Shown here piece after piece: positions 6,580 through 14,121 of a stretch of 18,158 nt of DNA. The notes under the pieces were generated by a model. That model was not told the origin of the DNA, ran no database searches, and was given only the letters and a program-made list of their open reading frames with translations. The stretch's first letter is position 1. The number at the start of each line of letters is the position of its first letter. The stretch is from NCBI GenBank assembly GCA_028696435.1, contig JAQVHC010000015.1:1-18158 (forward strand), in the 5' to 3' direction. A program made the translations under genes and the position numbers. This DNA is from Actinomycetota bacterium. Its GTDB lineage: Bacteria > Actinomycetota > Humimicrobiia > Humimicrobiales > Humimicrobiaceae.

Positions 6580-7329
6580 ATGAACAGAATGTCATTGATT
6601 ATAAGGCAGAAAATTTTAAGTATCATTTTCATAGTTATTGCCATTGCGGGAGGAATTTTTATTTTCTTTTATATAAGTAGTTTGAAAGAAAAAATTCCTG
6701 AGAGCAGCGGTTATAATCAGATATTTATTGCTACACATGATATAAAAAAGAATGAAGAAATTACTCCGGGACTGGTTGAAGAACAAAAAATACCCGCAGA
6801 CATTTTTAGCGAAAAATTTATCCTTGATAAGAATGAAATTATAGGAGAAAAGACATCAGTGGACATTTTGGAGGGAGAAATTATTACAAAAGATAAACTT
6901 GAAGAGGGAGGTTCTGGCAGTAATTCCGGCCTTAGTTTCTCATCATATATTCCATATGGCCTGAGGGCAGTCAGTATCCCGGTTAATTTTTATGGCGACA
7001 GGTCTCTTATTAAAGAGGGGGATAGAGTTGATTTAGTATCTGTTTATTATGAACCGGTAAGTAGCAGTCTTTGCTCTGAAACAATTTTATCCGGGAAAGA
7101 AATAGTATTAATTGGTAGCAGGATGGATGAAGCTGGAGAAGATTATCAGAGAAATGTAAACAGCAGTAAAGGTGCTTTCTCTGGTCTGGCATCCGATAGT
7201 GGCTTGCTCAGTGCTTATAACGAAAATTTTCTTATTGTTACTTTTTATCTCAGTAAAAAAGAAGCAGAAGAAGTCTTTAAGGCAATAGAGAAAGGGACGG
7301 TCAACCTGTCAATTTGCTGCAGGGATTAG
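6580..7329 (+). CDS. cpaB: Flp pilus assembly protein CpaB/RcpC
   Basis: A 249-residue protein. It has an N-terminal membrane anchor (residues about 9-31), then an SAF domain (about 46-106: IFIATHDIKKNEEITPGLVEEQKIP...GEKTSVDILEGEIITKDKL). The RcpC/CpaB C-terminal domain follows (LRAVSIPVNFYGDRSLIKEGDRVDLVSVY ... ENFLIVTFYLSKKEAEEVFKAIEKGTVNLSI). In diderms it works with the secretin RcpA; in monoderms it is kept without a secretin, as appears to be the case here. The SAF domain may bind peptidoglycan or glycan. The ATG at 6580 has only a distant GAAGG; an ATG nine bases later is no better. It is the first gene of the tad set, followed by a 280-base gap before tadZ. Confidence 0.88.
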   Translation: MNRMSLIIRQKILSIIFIVIAIAGGIFIFFYISSLKEKIPESSGYNQIFIATHDIKKNEEITPGLVEEQKIPADIFSEKFILDKNEIIGEKTSVDILEGEIITKDKLEEGGSGSNSGLSFSSYIPYGLRAVSIPVNFYGDRSLIKEGDRVDLVSVYYEPVSSSLCSETILSGKEIVLIGSRMDEAGEDYQRNVNSSKGAFSGLASDSGLLSAYNENFLIVTFYLSKKEAEEVFKAIEKGTVNLSICCRD

Positions 7330-7609
7330 TTTTAATTATTAAATCGGATTATCCAGGACGGTGTTTGCAGTTTATGTACTTTCGGATTTTTAAAAGTTAA
7401 ATATTAATTATTTCCGGAATTGTACAGCACGGCTTTATTGCAGGGCACAGAAGGAAGATAAGAGTTGACAGGTAAAATGCTCTGCATTATTTCAGGGTAT
7501 AAAAGGAAAATAGGTAAGACACTGACGCTCTAAATTATTTTAAAGCATATAAGAGAAATTATGCGAAATAAATAAGAAAGAAATGGAAGAATTGTAAGAA
7601 AGGAATTAC
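7330..7609. other. Gap between cpaB and tadZ with a weak promoter candidate
   Basis: 280 bases with no open frame. A perfect -35 TTGACA (7465-7470) is followed 17 bases later by a poor -10, TATTTC. tadZ may thus have its own weak or activator-dependent promoter. A clear AAAGGA ribosome-binding site (7599-7604) serves tadZ. Confidence 0.35.
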
Positions 7610-8374
7610 ATGATGGATAAATTAAGCAAAAGAGATCCAAAGGTAGTGCTATTTTCTGGAAGCAAAGGAGGCTGTGGATGCAGTTTTATAGCCTGCTGTG
7701 TTTCAACTTATTTTGCCAGAGAGACCGAAAAAAATATTTTACTTCTTGATTTAAATATGGGGAAGAAAGATTCCAGGCTAATCTTTAATCTTACAGGTGA
7801 TGATTACAGGGATATTGGTGATATAGAGGAAGTTATAGATGAGCTGGATATTTCAATACTAAAGAAACTTGTAATTAATTTTGACAATAGCCTGAATTTG
7901 ATTTTGCCTCCGATAAGGATGGATAGAAATAAATTTTTTGATAAAAAAAATCTTGAAAAGCTGCTGGATAAGCTAAAGAATTATTTCGATATTATCTGTG
8001 TTGATTTTCCCGGTTATTTTTTTACTCCAGGCTCAATTAATTTGAAAGATTTTGTTGATAAATATGTTTTTATTTCACTCCCAGATTTAATTTCGGTAAA
8101 TAATTTAAATTTGATGGTAAAGAGTATAATCTATGACGAATATTCTTACGATTATGACATTTTGATAAATAAATTTAATACAAGACCAGCTGTTCCGGCT
8201 ACAGGACTCAATTCAATTCTTCATTATCCGATAAATGCTTTCATCCCTTATGATAGGGATATTGAATTTTTAATGTTAAATAAAGGGCCTGACTCCATAT
8301 TTAATTACAATCTTAGAATTGTGAATAATATTTCAGCTTTTTCAAAGAAAATTTATGAGGATTTAGATTTATGA
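7610..8374 (+). CDS. tadZ: TadZ/CpaE-like MinD-type ATPase
   Basis: A 254-residue deviant-Walker P-loop protein. Its nucleotide loop at residues 19-25 reads KGGCGCS: the MinD-type signature Lys (KGG) is kept, but the invariant Lys of GK(S/T) is Cys24. Next come the A' motif LLLDLNMG (44-51) and Walker B-like ICVDFPG. The order and neighbours are those of TadZ/CpaE, which localises the Tad machine at the pole or membrane. Atypical loops are known in TadZ, so it may bind ATP weakly or not hydrolyse it. It lacks the N-terminal receiver-like domain of longer TadZ proteins. It overlaps tadA by ATGA, indicating translational coupling. Confidence 0.85.
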   Translation: MMDKLSKRDPKVVLFSGSKGGCGCSFIACCVSTYFARETEKNILLLDLNMGKKDSRLIFNLTGDDYRDIGDIEEVIDELDISILKKLVINFDNSLNLILPPIRMDRNKFFDKKNLEKLLDKLKNYFDIICVDFPGYFFTPGSINLKDFVDKYVFISLPDLISVNNLNLMVKSIIYDEYSYDYDILINKFNTRPAVPATGLNSILHYPINAFIPYDRDIEFLMLNKGPDSIFNYNLRIVNNISAFSKKIYEDLDL

Positions 8375-9720
8375 GTTTGATAATAAATTATACCTGTAAG
8401 GATAATGATAAATTAAATTATTTGAGCGAGAGGGTATTGAAGAAAATTAAAGCTGAGGAGTCTGGTAATTTTCAAGACCCGGGAAGGCTGGAAAGCATTG
8501 AGAATTATTTAAAAGAAATAGTAGAAGAAGAAAAAATTATAATAAGCCAGAAGGAAGTTTCAAGGCTGGCAAGGGAGATATATGAAGATAGTTATAGTTT
8601 CGGACCGATAAGCTTTCTCATAAATGATGACCGGGTAACCGAGATAATGATAAATAATTTTGATGAAGTTTATGTTGAAGAAAATGATATTGTAAAGAAA
8701 ACAGGAATTATTTTCAGGGATAATAATCATATTAAAAATCTAGTTGACAAGATACTAAGCCCCCTCGGCTTAAGGGTTGATGAAAGCTCACCCATGGTGG
8801 ATGCAAGGCTCAGGAATGGTTCAAGAATTAATGTAGTTTTATCTCCGGTTACTGTAAATGATGTGGTGGTTACGATAAGAAAATTTAAAAGAAATATTAT
8901 GGACATAAAAAGCTTAAAAAGGGAGGGCACCATAAATGATAAGATTGCCCATTTTATTGAAATCTGTGTGAAGAGTAAATTAAATATAATAGTAAGTGGA
9001 GCTACATCAACAGGGAAAACAACTTTTCTGAATGTAATTTCTAATTTCATCTATCCTTTTGAAAGAATAGTGACAATTGAAGAGACTCTTGAGTTGAATT
9101 TGAATTTACCCCATGTTGTAAAGCTTGAAAGCAGGCCTCCGAACATCGAAGGAAGGGGAGAGATTACAATAAGGGACCTTGTAAGAAATTCACTGAGGAT
9201 GAGGCCCGATAGAATTATTGTTGGAGAAATAAGAGGAGCAGAGGCAGTAGATGTATTGCAGGCAATGAATACTGGCCACAGCGGTTCTATGACAACTGTC
9301 CATTCTAACTCGCCAGAAGACCTGATAAGCAGGCTGGAGACAATGATACTTATGTCCGGCTTAAATCTCGATCCGGCTACTGCGAGAAGAATGATAGCGT
9401 CATCAATAGATATGATTATTCATCTGGGAAGACTTAAAAATGGAAAGAGAATATTGCTAAATATAAGCGAAATTGTAGATAAAAGTGAATCTATGGGCAG
9501 TAGCGCAACTCTGGAAGTAAAAGATATTTTTAAATACCAGGTACATGATTTTATAAAAGATAATAACGAAAAAGATGGTAGCCAGAGAGATGATGGCAGG
9601 AGAGATGATGATAGAATTATCCATGGCAGTATAAATTGTACAGGTTATATACCGGAATTTACAAGTAAGATAACAGACAGTGGTTTTGATTTTGATTTCG
9701 GGGATGAAAATAATGAATGA
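8371..9720 (+). CDS. tadA: TadA/CpaF secretion ATPase
   Basis: A 449-residue type II/IV secretion ATPase that powers Flp pilus polymerisation as a cytoplasmic hexamer. Visible motifs in order are the N-terminal domain with SFGPISFLINDDRVTEIMIN (76-95), Walker A GATSTGKT (210-217), the Asp box IEETLEL (236-242), Walker B RIIVGEIRG (281-289) and the His box GHSGSMTTVHSNS (302-314). The C-terminal part follows the TadA pattern (DIFKYQ ... GYIPEFTSKITDSGF) but is interrupted by a very charged insert around residues 396-416 (RDDGRRDDDR). The start overlaps the tadZ stop and its own end overlaps tadB. Confidence 0.96.
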   Translation: MSLIINYTCKDNDKLNYLSERVLKKIKAEESGNFQDPGRLESIENYLKEIVEEEKIIISQKEVSRLAREIYEDSYSFGPISFLINDDRVTEIMINNFDEVYVEENDIVKKTGIIFRDNNHIKNLVDKILSPLGLRVDESSPMVDARLRNGSRINVVLSPVTVNDVVVTIRKFKRNIMDIKSLKREGTINDKIAHFIEICVKSKLNIIVSGATSTGKTTFLNVISNFIYPFERIVTIEETLELNLNLPHVVKLESRPPNIEGRGEITIRDLVRNSLRMRPDRIIVGEIRGAEAVDVLQAMNTGHSGSMTTVHSNSPEDLISRLETMILMSGLNLDPATARRMIASSIDMIIHLGRLKNGKRILLNISEIVDKSESMGSSATLEVKDIFKYQVHDFIKDNNEKDGSQRDDGRRDDDRIIHGSINCTGYIPEFTSKITDSGFDFDFGDENNE

Positions 9721-10594
9721 TATACTGGTTTCTATTGTTTTTATTTTAAGTGTGACATTTTTGCTTTTCGGGCTAAAAAATATTACTTCTATATATAGTG
9801 CCATATATAGTTCTGGCATCAGAATACCAGGTTTAGGAAAGCATAATTCGGAAAAGTATCACAGAAAAATCGGGATAGCTGAAATTATTATAAATAAATG
9901 GAGAACCCGGAGAAAAGCACTGATTATTATCATATTGTTTGTCTTAATACTATGTGTTTATCTTCTTTCCAGAAATTTTGTTTTTAGTCTGTTTATTAGT
10001 ATATGCCTGGGAATATATATTTTTGATTTATTGAACAGTCTGGAGGAGAAAAGAAAAGATTTGTTAAACAATCAGCTTATTGAATTTTTAAATAATATGG
10101 CAGTAATGCTTAAAGCTGGCAATACGATAAGAGCTGTATTCAAATCTTCCGCCAGCTTGTTCAAAGAACCTCTCGGTGCTTATTTAAAGGAAACGGCCAC
10201 TGAACTGGAGCTTAACTTTACATTTGATGAAGCTCTTGATAGGTTCTCTCAAAAATGCGGGAGCAGAGAAGCTGACCTTTTAGTCAGCTCTTTAAAAATC
10301 AATAATAAGATAGGTGGTGATTTAATACCAATAATTGATAATGTGGCTGAAAGTATAAGATATAATCTCAAACTTAAATCAAAAATACGGACAATGAGTA
10401 TACAGAGTAGATACTCTGGCAGTATCATCTCTATATTTCCTGTTATAGTTCTTATTCTGATGTTTATATTCAAAAAAGAATCAGTAATTGGTTATTTTTC
10501 TACAGGAATTGGCGTCACACTACTTATAATAGGTGGTGTTATGGAAATTGTAGGAATAATAATTATTAAAAAAATCACAGACATTAACAGGTGA
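9713..10594 (+). CDS. tadB: TadB inner-membrane platform protein
   Basis: A 293-residue protein with N-terminal membrane segments, a type II secretion F domain (NQLIEFLNNMAVMLKAGNTIRAVFKSSA ... EALDRFSQKCGSREADLLVSSLKINNKIGGDL) and two C-terminal membrane helices. It forms the membrane platform with TadC on which TadA acts. I chose the ATG at 9713, which overlaps the tadA stop by eight bases and has GGGGA eight bases upstream. A GTG at 9680 and an ATG at 9704 are in frame but lack a properly spaced ribosome-binding site. Confidence 0.92.
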   Translation: MNDILVSIVFILSVTFLLFGLKNITSIYSAIYSSGIRIPGLGKHNSEKYHRKIGIAEIIINKWRTRRKALIIIILFVLILCVYLLSRNFVFSLFISICLGIYIFDLLNSLEEKRKDLLNNQLIEFLNNMAVMLKAGNTIRAVFKSSASLFKEPLGAYLKETATELELNFTFDEALDRFSQKCGSREADLLVSSLKINNKIGGDLIPIIDNVAESIRYNLKLKSKIRTMSIQSRYSGSIISIFPVIVLILMFIFKKESVIGYFSTGIGVTLLIIGGVMEIVGIIIIKKITDINR

Positions 10595-10662
10595 CGCTGC
10601 AGGCAAACTGCTTAAGCAAATCCTGTAAGCAAGCTATGTAAATAAAAACGTGAAGGCAAAAT

Positions 10663-11562
10663 ATGATCAGTTATTTCATTATACTTTCATATTATCTATT
10701 TATTTGTATGGGATTGTTCTATTTTATAAGGAATACCATAAAGAACAGGAATTATGTGCGTGGAGGAGAAAGTGATTATTTTCCTAAAGATGAAAAAGCT
10801 GCAGGCAAACTTATAAGTAAAATAAATCTTCTTTCTTTCAAAACCGGTAGTTTTTTTATAAATAAAAAACATTTCAGGTCAATGAAAAAAAATGCAGAGC
10901 TTCTAAAACTCCTTGAATATGAAAGCAAAGTTTCCATTAAACCAGAATCTTTTATGGGGTACAGGATAATTTTATTAGCTCTATTTGCTGTTACAGGATT
11001 TTTTTTAGGAAGCAGCCCCTCTGGCTCAATTGCTGCAGGTTTACTCTGTGGAACTGCAGGCTACTTTGTTCCGGTTCTTTTACTCAAAAATTTTAACCGT
11101 AAAAGACTAAAAGAAATTAATATGAATCTACCAGATGTTATTGATTTATTAGTGGTGGCGACATTATCAGGCCAGAATGTTTATAATGCTATCAAGATTT
11201 TAATAGAAAAATATAAGGGGAGCATATGCTCAGAGCTTTCTAATTTTGTAAAAGATATTGATATGGGGACAGGCAAACTAAAGGCATATAAAAATCTAAT
11301 GGACAGAAGCGATTCAGATGAATTTAAAAGTTTTGTCTTTATACTGATCCAGGCAGAAAAATATGGGTCATCTATAAGTGATATTCTTAAAAGAAAATCA
11401 GATTATATAAAATTTGAAGCTTATCAGGGTCTGGAAAGGGAAATAAGAAAGACAACTGTAGTAATATTATTTCCACTAATTTTTTTAATTCTGCCTGCTT
11501 TTATTATACTTGTAGGAGGGCCACTTATATATTCGATGGGAGGTAATTTTCCTGGATTCTAA
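10663..11562 (+). CDS. tadC: TadC inner-membrane platform protein
   Basis: A 299-residue protein with an N-terminal membrane helix, a central helix pair (about 105-145), and a type II secretion F domain beginning MNLPDVIDLLVVATLSGQNVYNAIKIL. That domain contains the QAEKYGSSISDILKRKSDYIKFEAYQGLEREIRKTTVVILFPLIFLILPAFIILVGGPLI end typical of TadC. It is the partner of TadB. GAAGG (10652-10656) is well placed before the ATG. It is the last gene of the assembly block and is followed by a strong terminator. Confidence 0.93.
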   Translation: MISYFIILSYYLFICMGLFYFIRNTIKNRNYVRGGESDYFPKDEKAAGKLISKINLLSFKTGSFFINKKHFRSMKKNAELLKLLEYESKVSIKPESFMGYRIILLALFAVTGFFLGSSPSGSIAAGLLCGTAGYFVPVLLLKNFNRKRLKEINMNLPDVIDLLVVATLSGQNVYNAIKILIEKYKGSICSELSNFVKDIDMGTGKLKAYKNLMDRSDSDEFKSFVFILIQAEKYGSSISDILKRKSDYIKFEAYQGLEREIRKTTVVILFPLIFLILPAFIILVGGPLIYSMGGNFPGF

Positions 11563-11621
11563 TCTTTTAAGTCCTTTTTCAACTTTAATTTTATTTTTTT
11601 AAAGTCAGTCTTTCAGGTTAA

Positions 11622-11655
11622 AAAAACACCCCGGATACCCTTCCGGGGTGTTTTT
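11622..11655. terminator. Strong bidirectional intrinsic terminator
   Basis: A 13-bp stem (11622-11634 with 11643-11655), core CACCCCGG/CCGGGGTG, has an A run on one side and a T run on the other and an 8-base loop. It serves both tadC on the plus strand and the convergent CAP gene on the minus strand, isolating the two units. Confidence 0.93.
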
Positions 11656-11697
11656 TAGGTTTCTACAGGCGTCCTAAAAATTATAGGGTTACTAGAT

Positions 11698-12441
11698 CTA
11701 ATTGGTAAATACAGTAGCTACCACTCTTCTATTCTCGCTCTCACTTATTCCGATACCTATTTTGTTATATTCAGGTCTTAATATATTTGCTTTATGAGCA
11801 GGACTTGCCATCCATGCATTTATAAATGCTTCAGGTGTACCGGTGGATGCTGGGGAAGACTGCGCTAAATTTTCTCCACCATTTTTATAAGAAACTCCAT
11901 TTTCACGATAGATATTAAATATATTTCGCCCATCAGGTGTGTAATGCGAGAAATAAGAATTGGTTATCATATCATTACATCTTGACCTTGCAATGTCAGT
12001 CAATGTCTGGCTTGCTTGAAGGGCATTCAAACCGTTTGATACTCTTATGTTGTTAATTAGATTAAGAACTGTTGATTCGTAGTTATTTAAGGCAGCAGGG
12101 GGTGTAGCTATAGTTACCGCAGTATCAGTAGTAGCAATGGTGGTTCCAGTGCTTCCCAGAACTCCTGCTTTATACTTTTTATATAAGTTTTCCGCTTCTG
12201 CTTCAATGTTTTCTGATATTCTGGATTGAATCGTTTCTGCACCTATACTATCATCCTCAAAAGATACAGTTTTTTCCAATACTGCAACTTTTGTTATATC
12301 CCTCCCTTTATAATAGCTATTAACGGTGAAATTATTATTTATTTTTTCTGGTTTTAAGTAAAAAGCACTTGCCAGCAAAAGAGTGGATGCAAGTATTGTT
12401 GCTATTATTATTGATAATGTTATTTTTAATTTATTTTTCAT
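11698..12441 (-). CDS. Membrane-anchored CAP/SCP-domain protein (YkwD-like)
   Basis: A 247-residue protein. It starts MKNKLKITLSIIIATILASTLLL, a signal anchor or signal peptide, then has a Thr/Ala-rich linker and a C-terminal CAP (SCP, PF00188) domain. CAP hallmarks are NNIRVSNGLNALQ, the His in YFSHYTPDGRN, GENLAQ, WMASPAHKANIL and the ending IGIGISESENRRVVATVFTN. Bacterial CAP proteins are extracellular or wall-associated, and their activity is mostly unknown. A longer frame begins at 12474, but that ATG sits in the terminator loop. The ATG at 12441 follows GGGGTGGGA at proper spacing, so I use it. Expression should depend on the c-di-GMP-II riboswitch upstream. It splits the tad genes into two blocks. 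Confidence 0.9.
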   Translation of the reverse strand: MKNKLKITLSIIIATILASTLLLASAFYLKPEKINNNFTVNSYYKGRDITKVAVLEKTVSFEDDSIGAETIQSRISENIEAEAENLYKKYKAGVLGSTGTTIATTDTAVTIATPPAALNNYESTVLNLINNIRVSNGLNALQASQTLTDIARSRCNDMITNSYFSHYTPDGRNIFNIYRENGVSYKNGGENLAQSSPASTGTPEAFINAWMASPAHKANILRPEYNKIGIGISESENRRVVATVFTN

Positions 12442-12454
12442 TAATTCCCACCCC

Positions 12455-12487
12455 AAAAAAAATCCGTCCGGCATAGAGGCCGGACGG
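12455..12487 (-). terminator. Riboswitch expression platform: intrinsic terminator
   Basis: Read on the minus strand, a perfect 9-bp stem CCGTCCGGC/GCCGGACGG (12464-12472 and 12479-12487) with a 6-base loop is followed at once by a run of eight T (12462-12455). It ends about 14 bases before the CAP start codon, so it acts on the leader and not on an upstream gene. The CCGGC at the 3' edge of the aptamer can pair with GCCGG of the terminator's 3' arm, offering a possible antiterminator. On that reading ligand binding would favour termination (off-switch), but the terminator is much the stronger helix and the direction is not settled. Confidence 0.88.
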
Positions 12488-12509
12488 CATGTTCTTTTAA
12501 AATAAAAAA

Positions 12510-12588
12510 GTAATAGCCGGTTGCACCACTCAGCTCGTTACATTCCAGAGTGCCCAGCTAGCGGAATGTAAGTCATAGCCCCTATTAC
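12510..12588 (-). ncRNA. c-di-GMP-II riboswitch aptamer
   Basis: On the minus strand, P1 is GTAATAG (12588-12582) with CTATTAC (12516-12510). P2 is a perfect 9-bp TTACATTCC/GGAATGTAA. The P2 loop contains AGCTGGGCACT and the segment after P2 contains AGCTGAGTGGTGCAACCGG. AGCT pairs with AGCT (P3), and GCACT pairs with the later GGTGC as a pseudoknot. This layout, with TGGGCAC in the loop and GTGCAACCG before the closing P1 strand, is the c-di-GMP-II class as I recall it from the Clostridium acetobutylicum structure. The class binds cyclic di-GMP. It lies between a promoter and a terminator in the CAP gene leader. Confidence 0.9.
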
Positions 12589-12641
12589 CGATAAGAGAAA
12601 ATAAAATATCAATAAAACTACTAATAATTCTAACTAAATAA

Positions 12642-12670
12642 ATATTAATACTTCTAAATATTTAAGTCAA
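12642..12670 (-). promoter_or_regulatory. Promoter of the riboswitch-CAP transcript
   Basis: Minus-strand TTGACT (12670-12665), 17 bases, TAATAT (12647-12642). The predicted start would be near 12635, about 45 bases before the aptamer, so the transcript would carry the whole riboswitch. Confidence 0.6.
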
Positions 12671-12776
12671 GATTATAGTGTATAACAATTATATTATATT
12701 TTTATTTATACAATTATTAATTTAAATAGAAGAGGAGATAACTCAGAAAAAATATTTTAAAAATTAATATTATGTA

Positions 12777-12805
12777 TTTACACAAATGCATAATTATGAT
12801 AGATT
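12777..12805 (+). promoter_or_regulatory. Candidate flp promoter
   Basis: TTTACA (12777-12782), 17 bases, then TAGATT (12800-12805) preceded by TGA, an extended -10. It points away from the CAP promoter, so flp and the CAP gene are divergent. The leader to the GTG start would be about 50 bases and shows no aptamer. Confidence 0.4.
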
Positions 12806-12863
12806 TATGATAAAGTATATATGCAAATACACATAAGCATTTATTTAAAGGAGGTGAGGAATT

Positions 12864-13085
12864 GTGAGACGACTATATTCCAATCGAAGGGAGGTGAAAA
12901 AAATTAGATTAAAAGTAAAAAACATTTTAATTAGATCCTGTGATAAAGAAGGTCAATCAACGCTTGAATATGCATTGGTTTGTGTAATTGCAGCAATAAT
13001 AAGTGCTATTTTAATAGCAGTGGGTAAGCCTATGATAATAGAAATTATTTCAAAGGTTTTTGAAAAAATAGCTTCTATGGTTTAG
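12864..13085 (+). CDS. flp: Flp-type major prepilin
   Basis: A 73-residue prepilin. The basic leader ends DKEG, and cleavage after Gly30 would give a mature N-terminus QSTLEYALV, with the Glu at +5 and Tyr at +6 that define Flp pilins. The mature protein is 43 residues, nearly all a hydrophobic helix, typical of Flp. The chosen start is a GTG preceded by a near-perfect AAGGAGGTGAGG (12848-12859). A second strong Shine-Dalgarno (GGGAGGTGA, 12889-12897) lies inside the leader. The codon at its ideal distance is ATT, or the GTG inside it could be used, so a shorter leader is possible. It requires a prepilin peptidase (TadV), not seen in the window. Confidence 0.92.
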   Translation: MRRLYSNRREVKKIRLKVKNILIRSCDKEGQSTLEYALVCVIAAIISAILIAVGKPMIIEIISKVFEKIASMV

Positions 13086-13112
13086 AGAGCTAATTAATAT
13101 AAGTAAAATTAT

Positions 13113-13607
13113 ATGCATGTTTTAAAAATGGGAAACAGTTTTAATTCTAAAGTTATGTCAGAAATAAGTAAAATAAAAAAAATTTCAGATAATTTAACCA
13201 GCAAACTGGAAGGTCAGGCATCACTTGAGTTTGTTCTCGTAATCCCTTTTGTAATTTTATTAATTTTGACTGTTTCCCATTTAGGATTATTAATTTACCA
13301 GCAAAACATACTGGAGCAGGCTGCTCGTGAAGGAGCAAGAGTAATAGCAACGTCTAATTCAGACGAGGAGACTTACCTGTGTATAAAAAAAGTTTGCCTT
13401 AATTTTGACCAGGATAAACTTGATATAAAAATTACTCCCGATAGCCGGGAATCCAGAAAAGTTGGAGACACTGTTGAAGTAGTTGTATCTTATAAATCCG
13501 GTGGTATTCCATTTTTGAGAGGAATCTTTGCAGCAGGTGGATCTGATTTATCAAGAGGAGCCGGTTTATTAGAAGCAAAAAGTATAATGAGGATAGAATG
13601 TTACTAA
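13113..13607 (+). CDS. tadE: TadE-like pseudopilin
   Basis: A 164-residue protein with a long basic leader and the pseudopilin site EG/QASLEFVLVIPFVILLILTVSHLGLLIYQ (Gly at about residue 34, Glu and Phe at +5/+6). The TadE (PF07811) signature ILEQAAREGARVIA follows the membrane helix, and a beta-rich extracytoplasmic domain comes after. It is processed like Flp and is thought to be a minor component of the pilus or its base. It starts 27 bases after flp. The ATG at 13113 lacks a clear ribosome-binding site; an in-frame ATG at 13128 is equally poor. It overlaps the next gene by ten bases. Confidence 0.88.
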   Translation: MHVLKMGNSFNSKVMSEISKIKKISDNLTSKLEGQASLEFVLVIPFVILLILTVSHLGLLIYQQNILEQAAREGARVIATSNSDEETYLCIKKVCLNFDQDKLDIKITPDSRESRKVGDTVEVVVSYKSGGIPFLRGIFAAGGSDLSRGAGLLEAKSIMRIECY

Positions 13608-14074
13608 TCCACCTAAATAATGAGGATAAAGTGCCATCGAAACACTTTAGAATACAAAATATAATAATGCAGGACAGCGGGAATACCGCTCTCCTTGTAC
13701 TCGTTATTGTAGTAATTTTATCAATTCTATTTTTAGTTGTTTTAGACATTTGTCAGGTTTTTAAAGTCAGAGAGGAAACAAAAAATGCTTCAGATGCAGC
13801 CTCGCTTGCTGTTGCGCAGAACTTATTGTTTTTTGAAAAGCCTGACTGTATAAAAGTAGCCGAAGAAGTTACCCGATTAAACAATTGTATTCTTGTTGAA
13901 TGCATCTGCAGCTATGACAGTGTAACAGTTACAGTTGAGAAAAGTGTGAAGTTTTTTCTGATAGATAAGTTTATCGGGGGAAACAGTATGGTTAAATCTA
14001 CATCTAAAACAGAAGTGGTGTATCCATGGGATGAAAAGTTTAATTATTGTGATTCTTACAGGTTTAGTTTTTAA
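13598..14074 (+). CDS. TadE/TadG-like (Rv3654c-type) minor pseudopilin
   Basis: A 158-residue protein. After about 25 polar residues comes QDSGNTALLVLVIVVILSILFLVVLDI, a single membrane helix preceded by a Gly. Next is KVREETKNASDAASLAVAQ, the ADaAALAAA pattern of TadG-like and actinobacterial Rv3654c-type proteins. The Glu +5 of true pseudopilins is missing, so peptidase processing is uncertain. GAGGA just upstream and a ten-base overlap with tadE show translational coupling. It probably acts in the cell envelope as a pilus accessory subunit. The family call is by pattern; TadF is an alternative name. Confidence 0.75.
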   Translation: MLLIHLNNEDKVPSKHFRIQNIIMQDSGNTALLVLVIVVILSILFLVVLDICQVFKVREETKNASDAASLAVAQNLLFFEKPDCIKVAEEVTRLNNCILVECICSYDSVTVTVEKSVKFFLIDKFIGGNSMVKSTSKTEVVYPWDEKFNYCDSYRFSF

Positions 14075-14121
14075 GGTTTTGCATTTAATTTTAAAATGTC
14101 TGAAAGAAAGGAATTAAAAAA

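Noticed and set aside
9680..9712. Upstream GTG (9680) or ATG (9704) starts for tadB
   Set aside because: The ATG at 9713 has a correctly spaced GGGGA and the usual small overlap with tadA; the others do not.
9526..9717. TadA C-terminal region as a novel extra domain
   Set aside because: The ending follows the normal TadA C-terminal pattern (DIFKYQ ... GYIPEFTSKITDSGF). Only the charged insert near residues 396-416 is unusual.
12442..12474. N-terminal extension of the CAP protein starting at an ATG at 12474
   Set aside because: That ATG lies in the loop of the terminator hairpin with no ribosome-binding site. The extension puts polar residues before a clean signal anchor, and ATG 12441 has GGGGTGGGA upstream.
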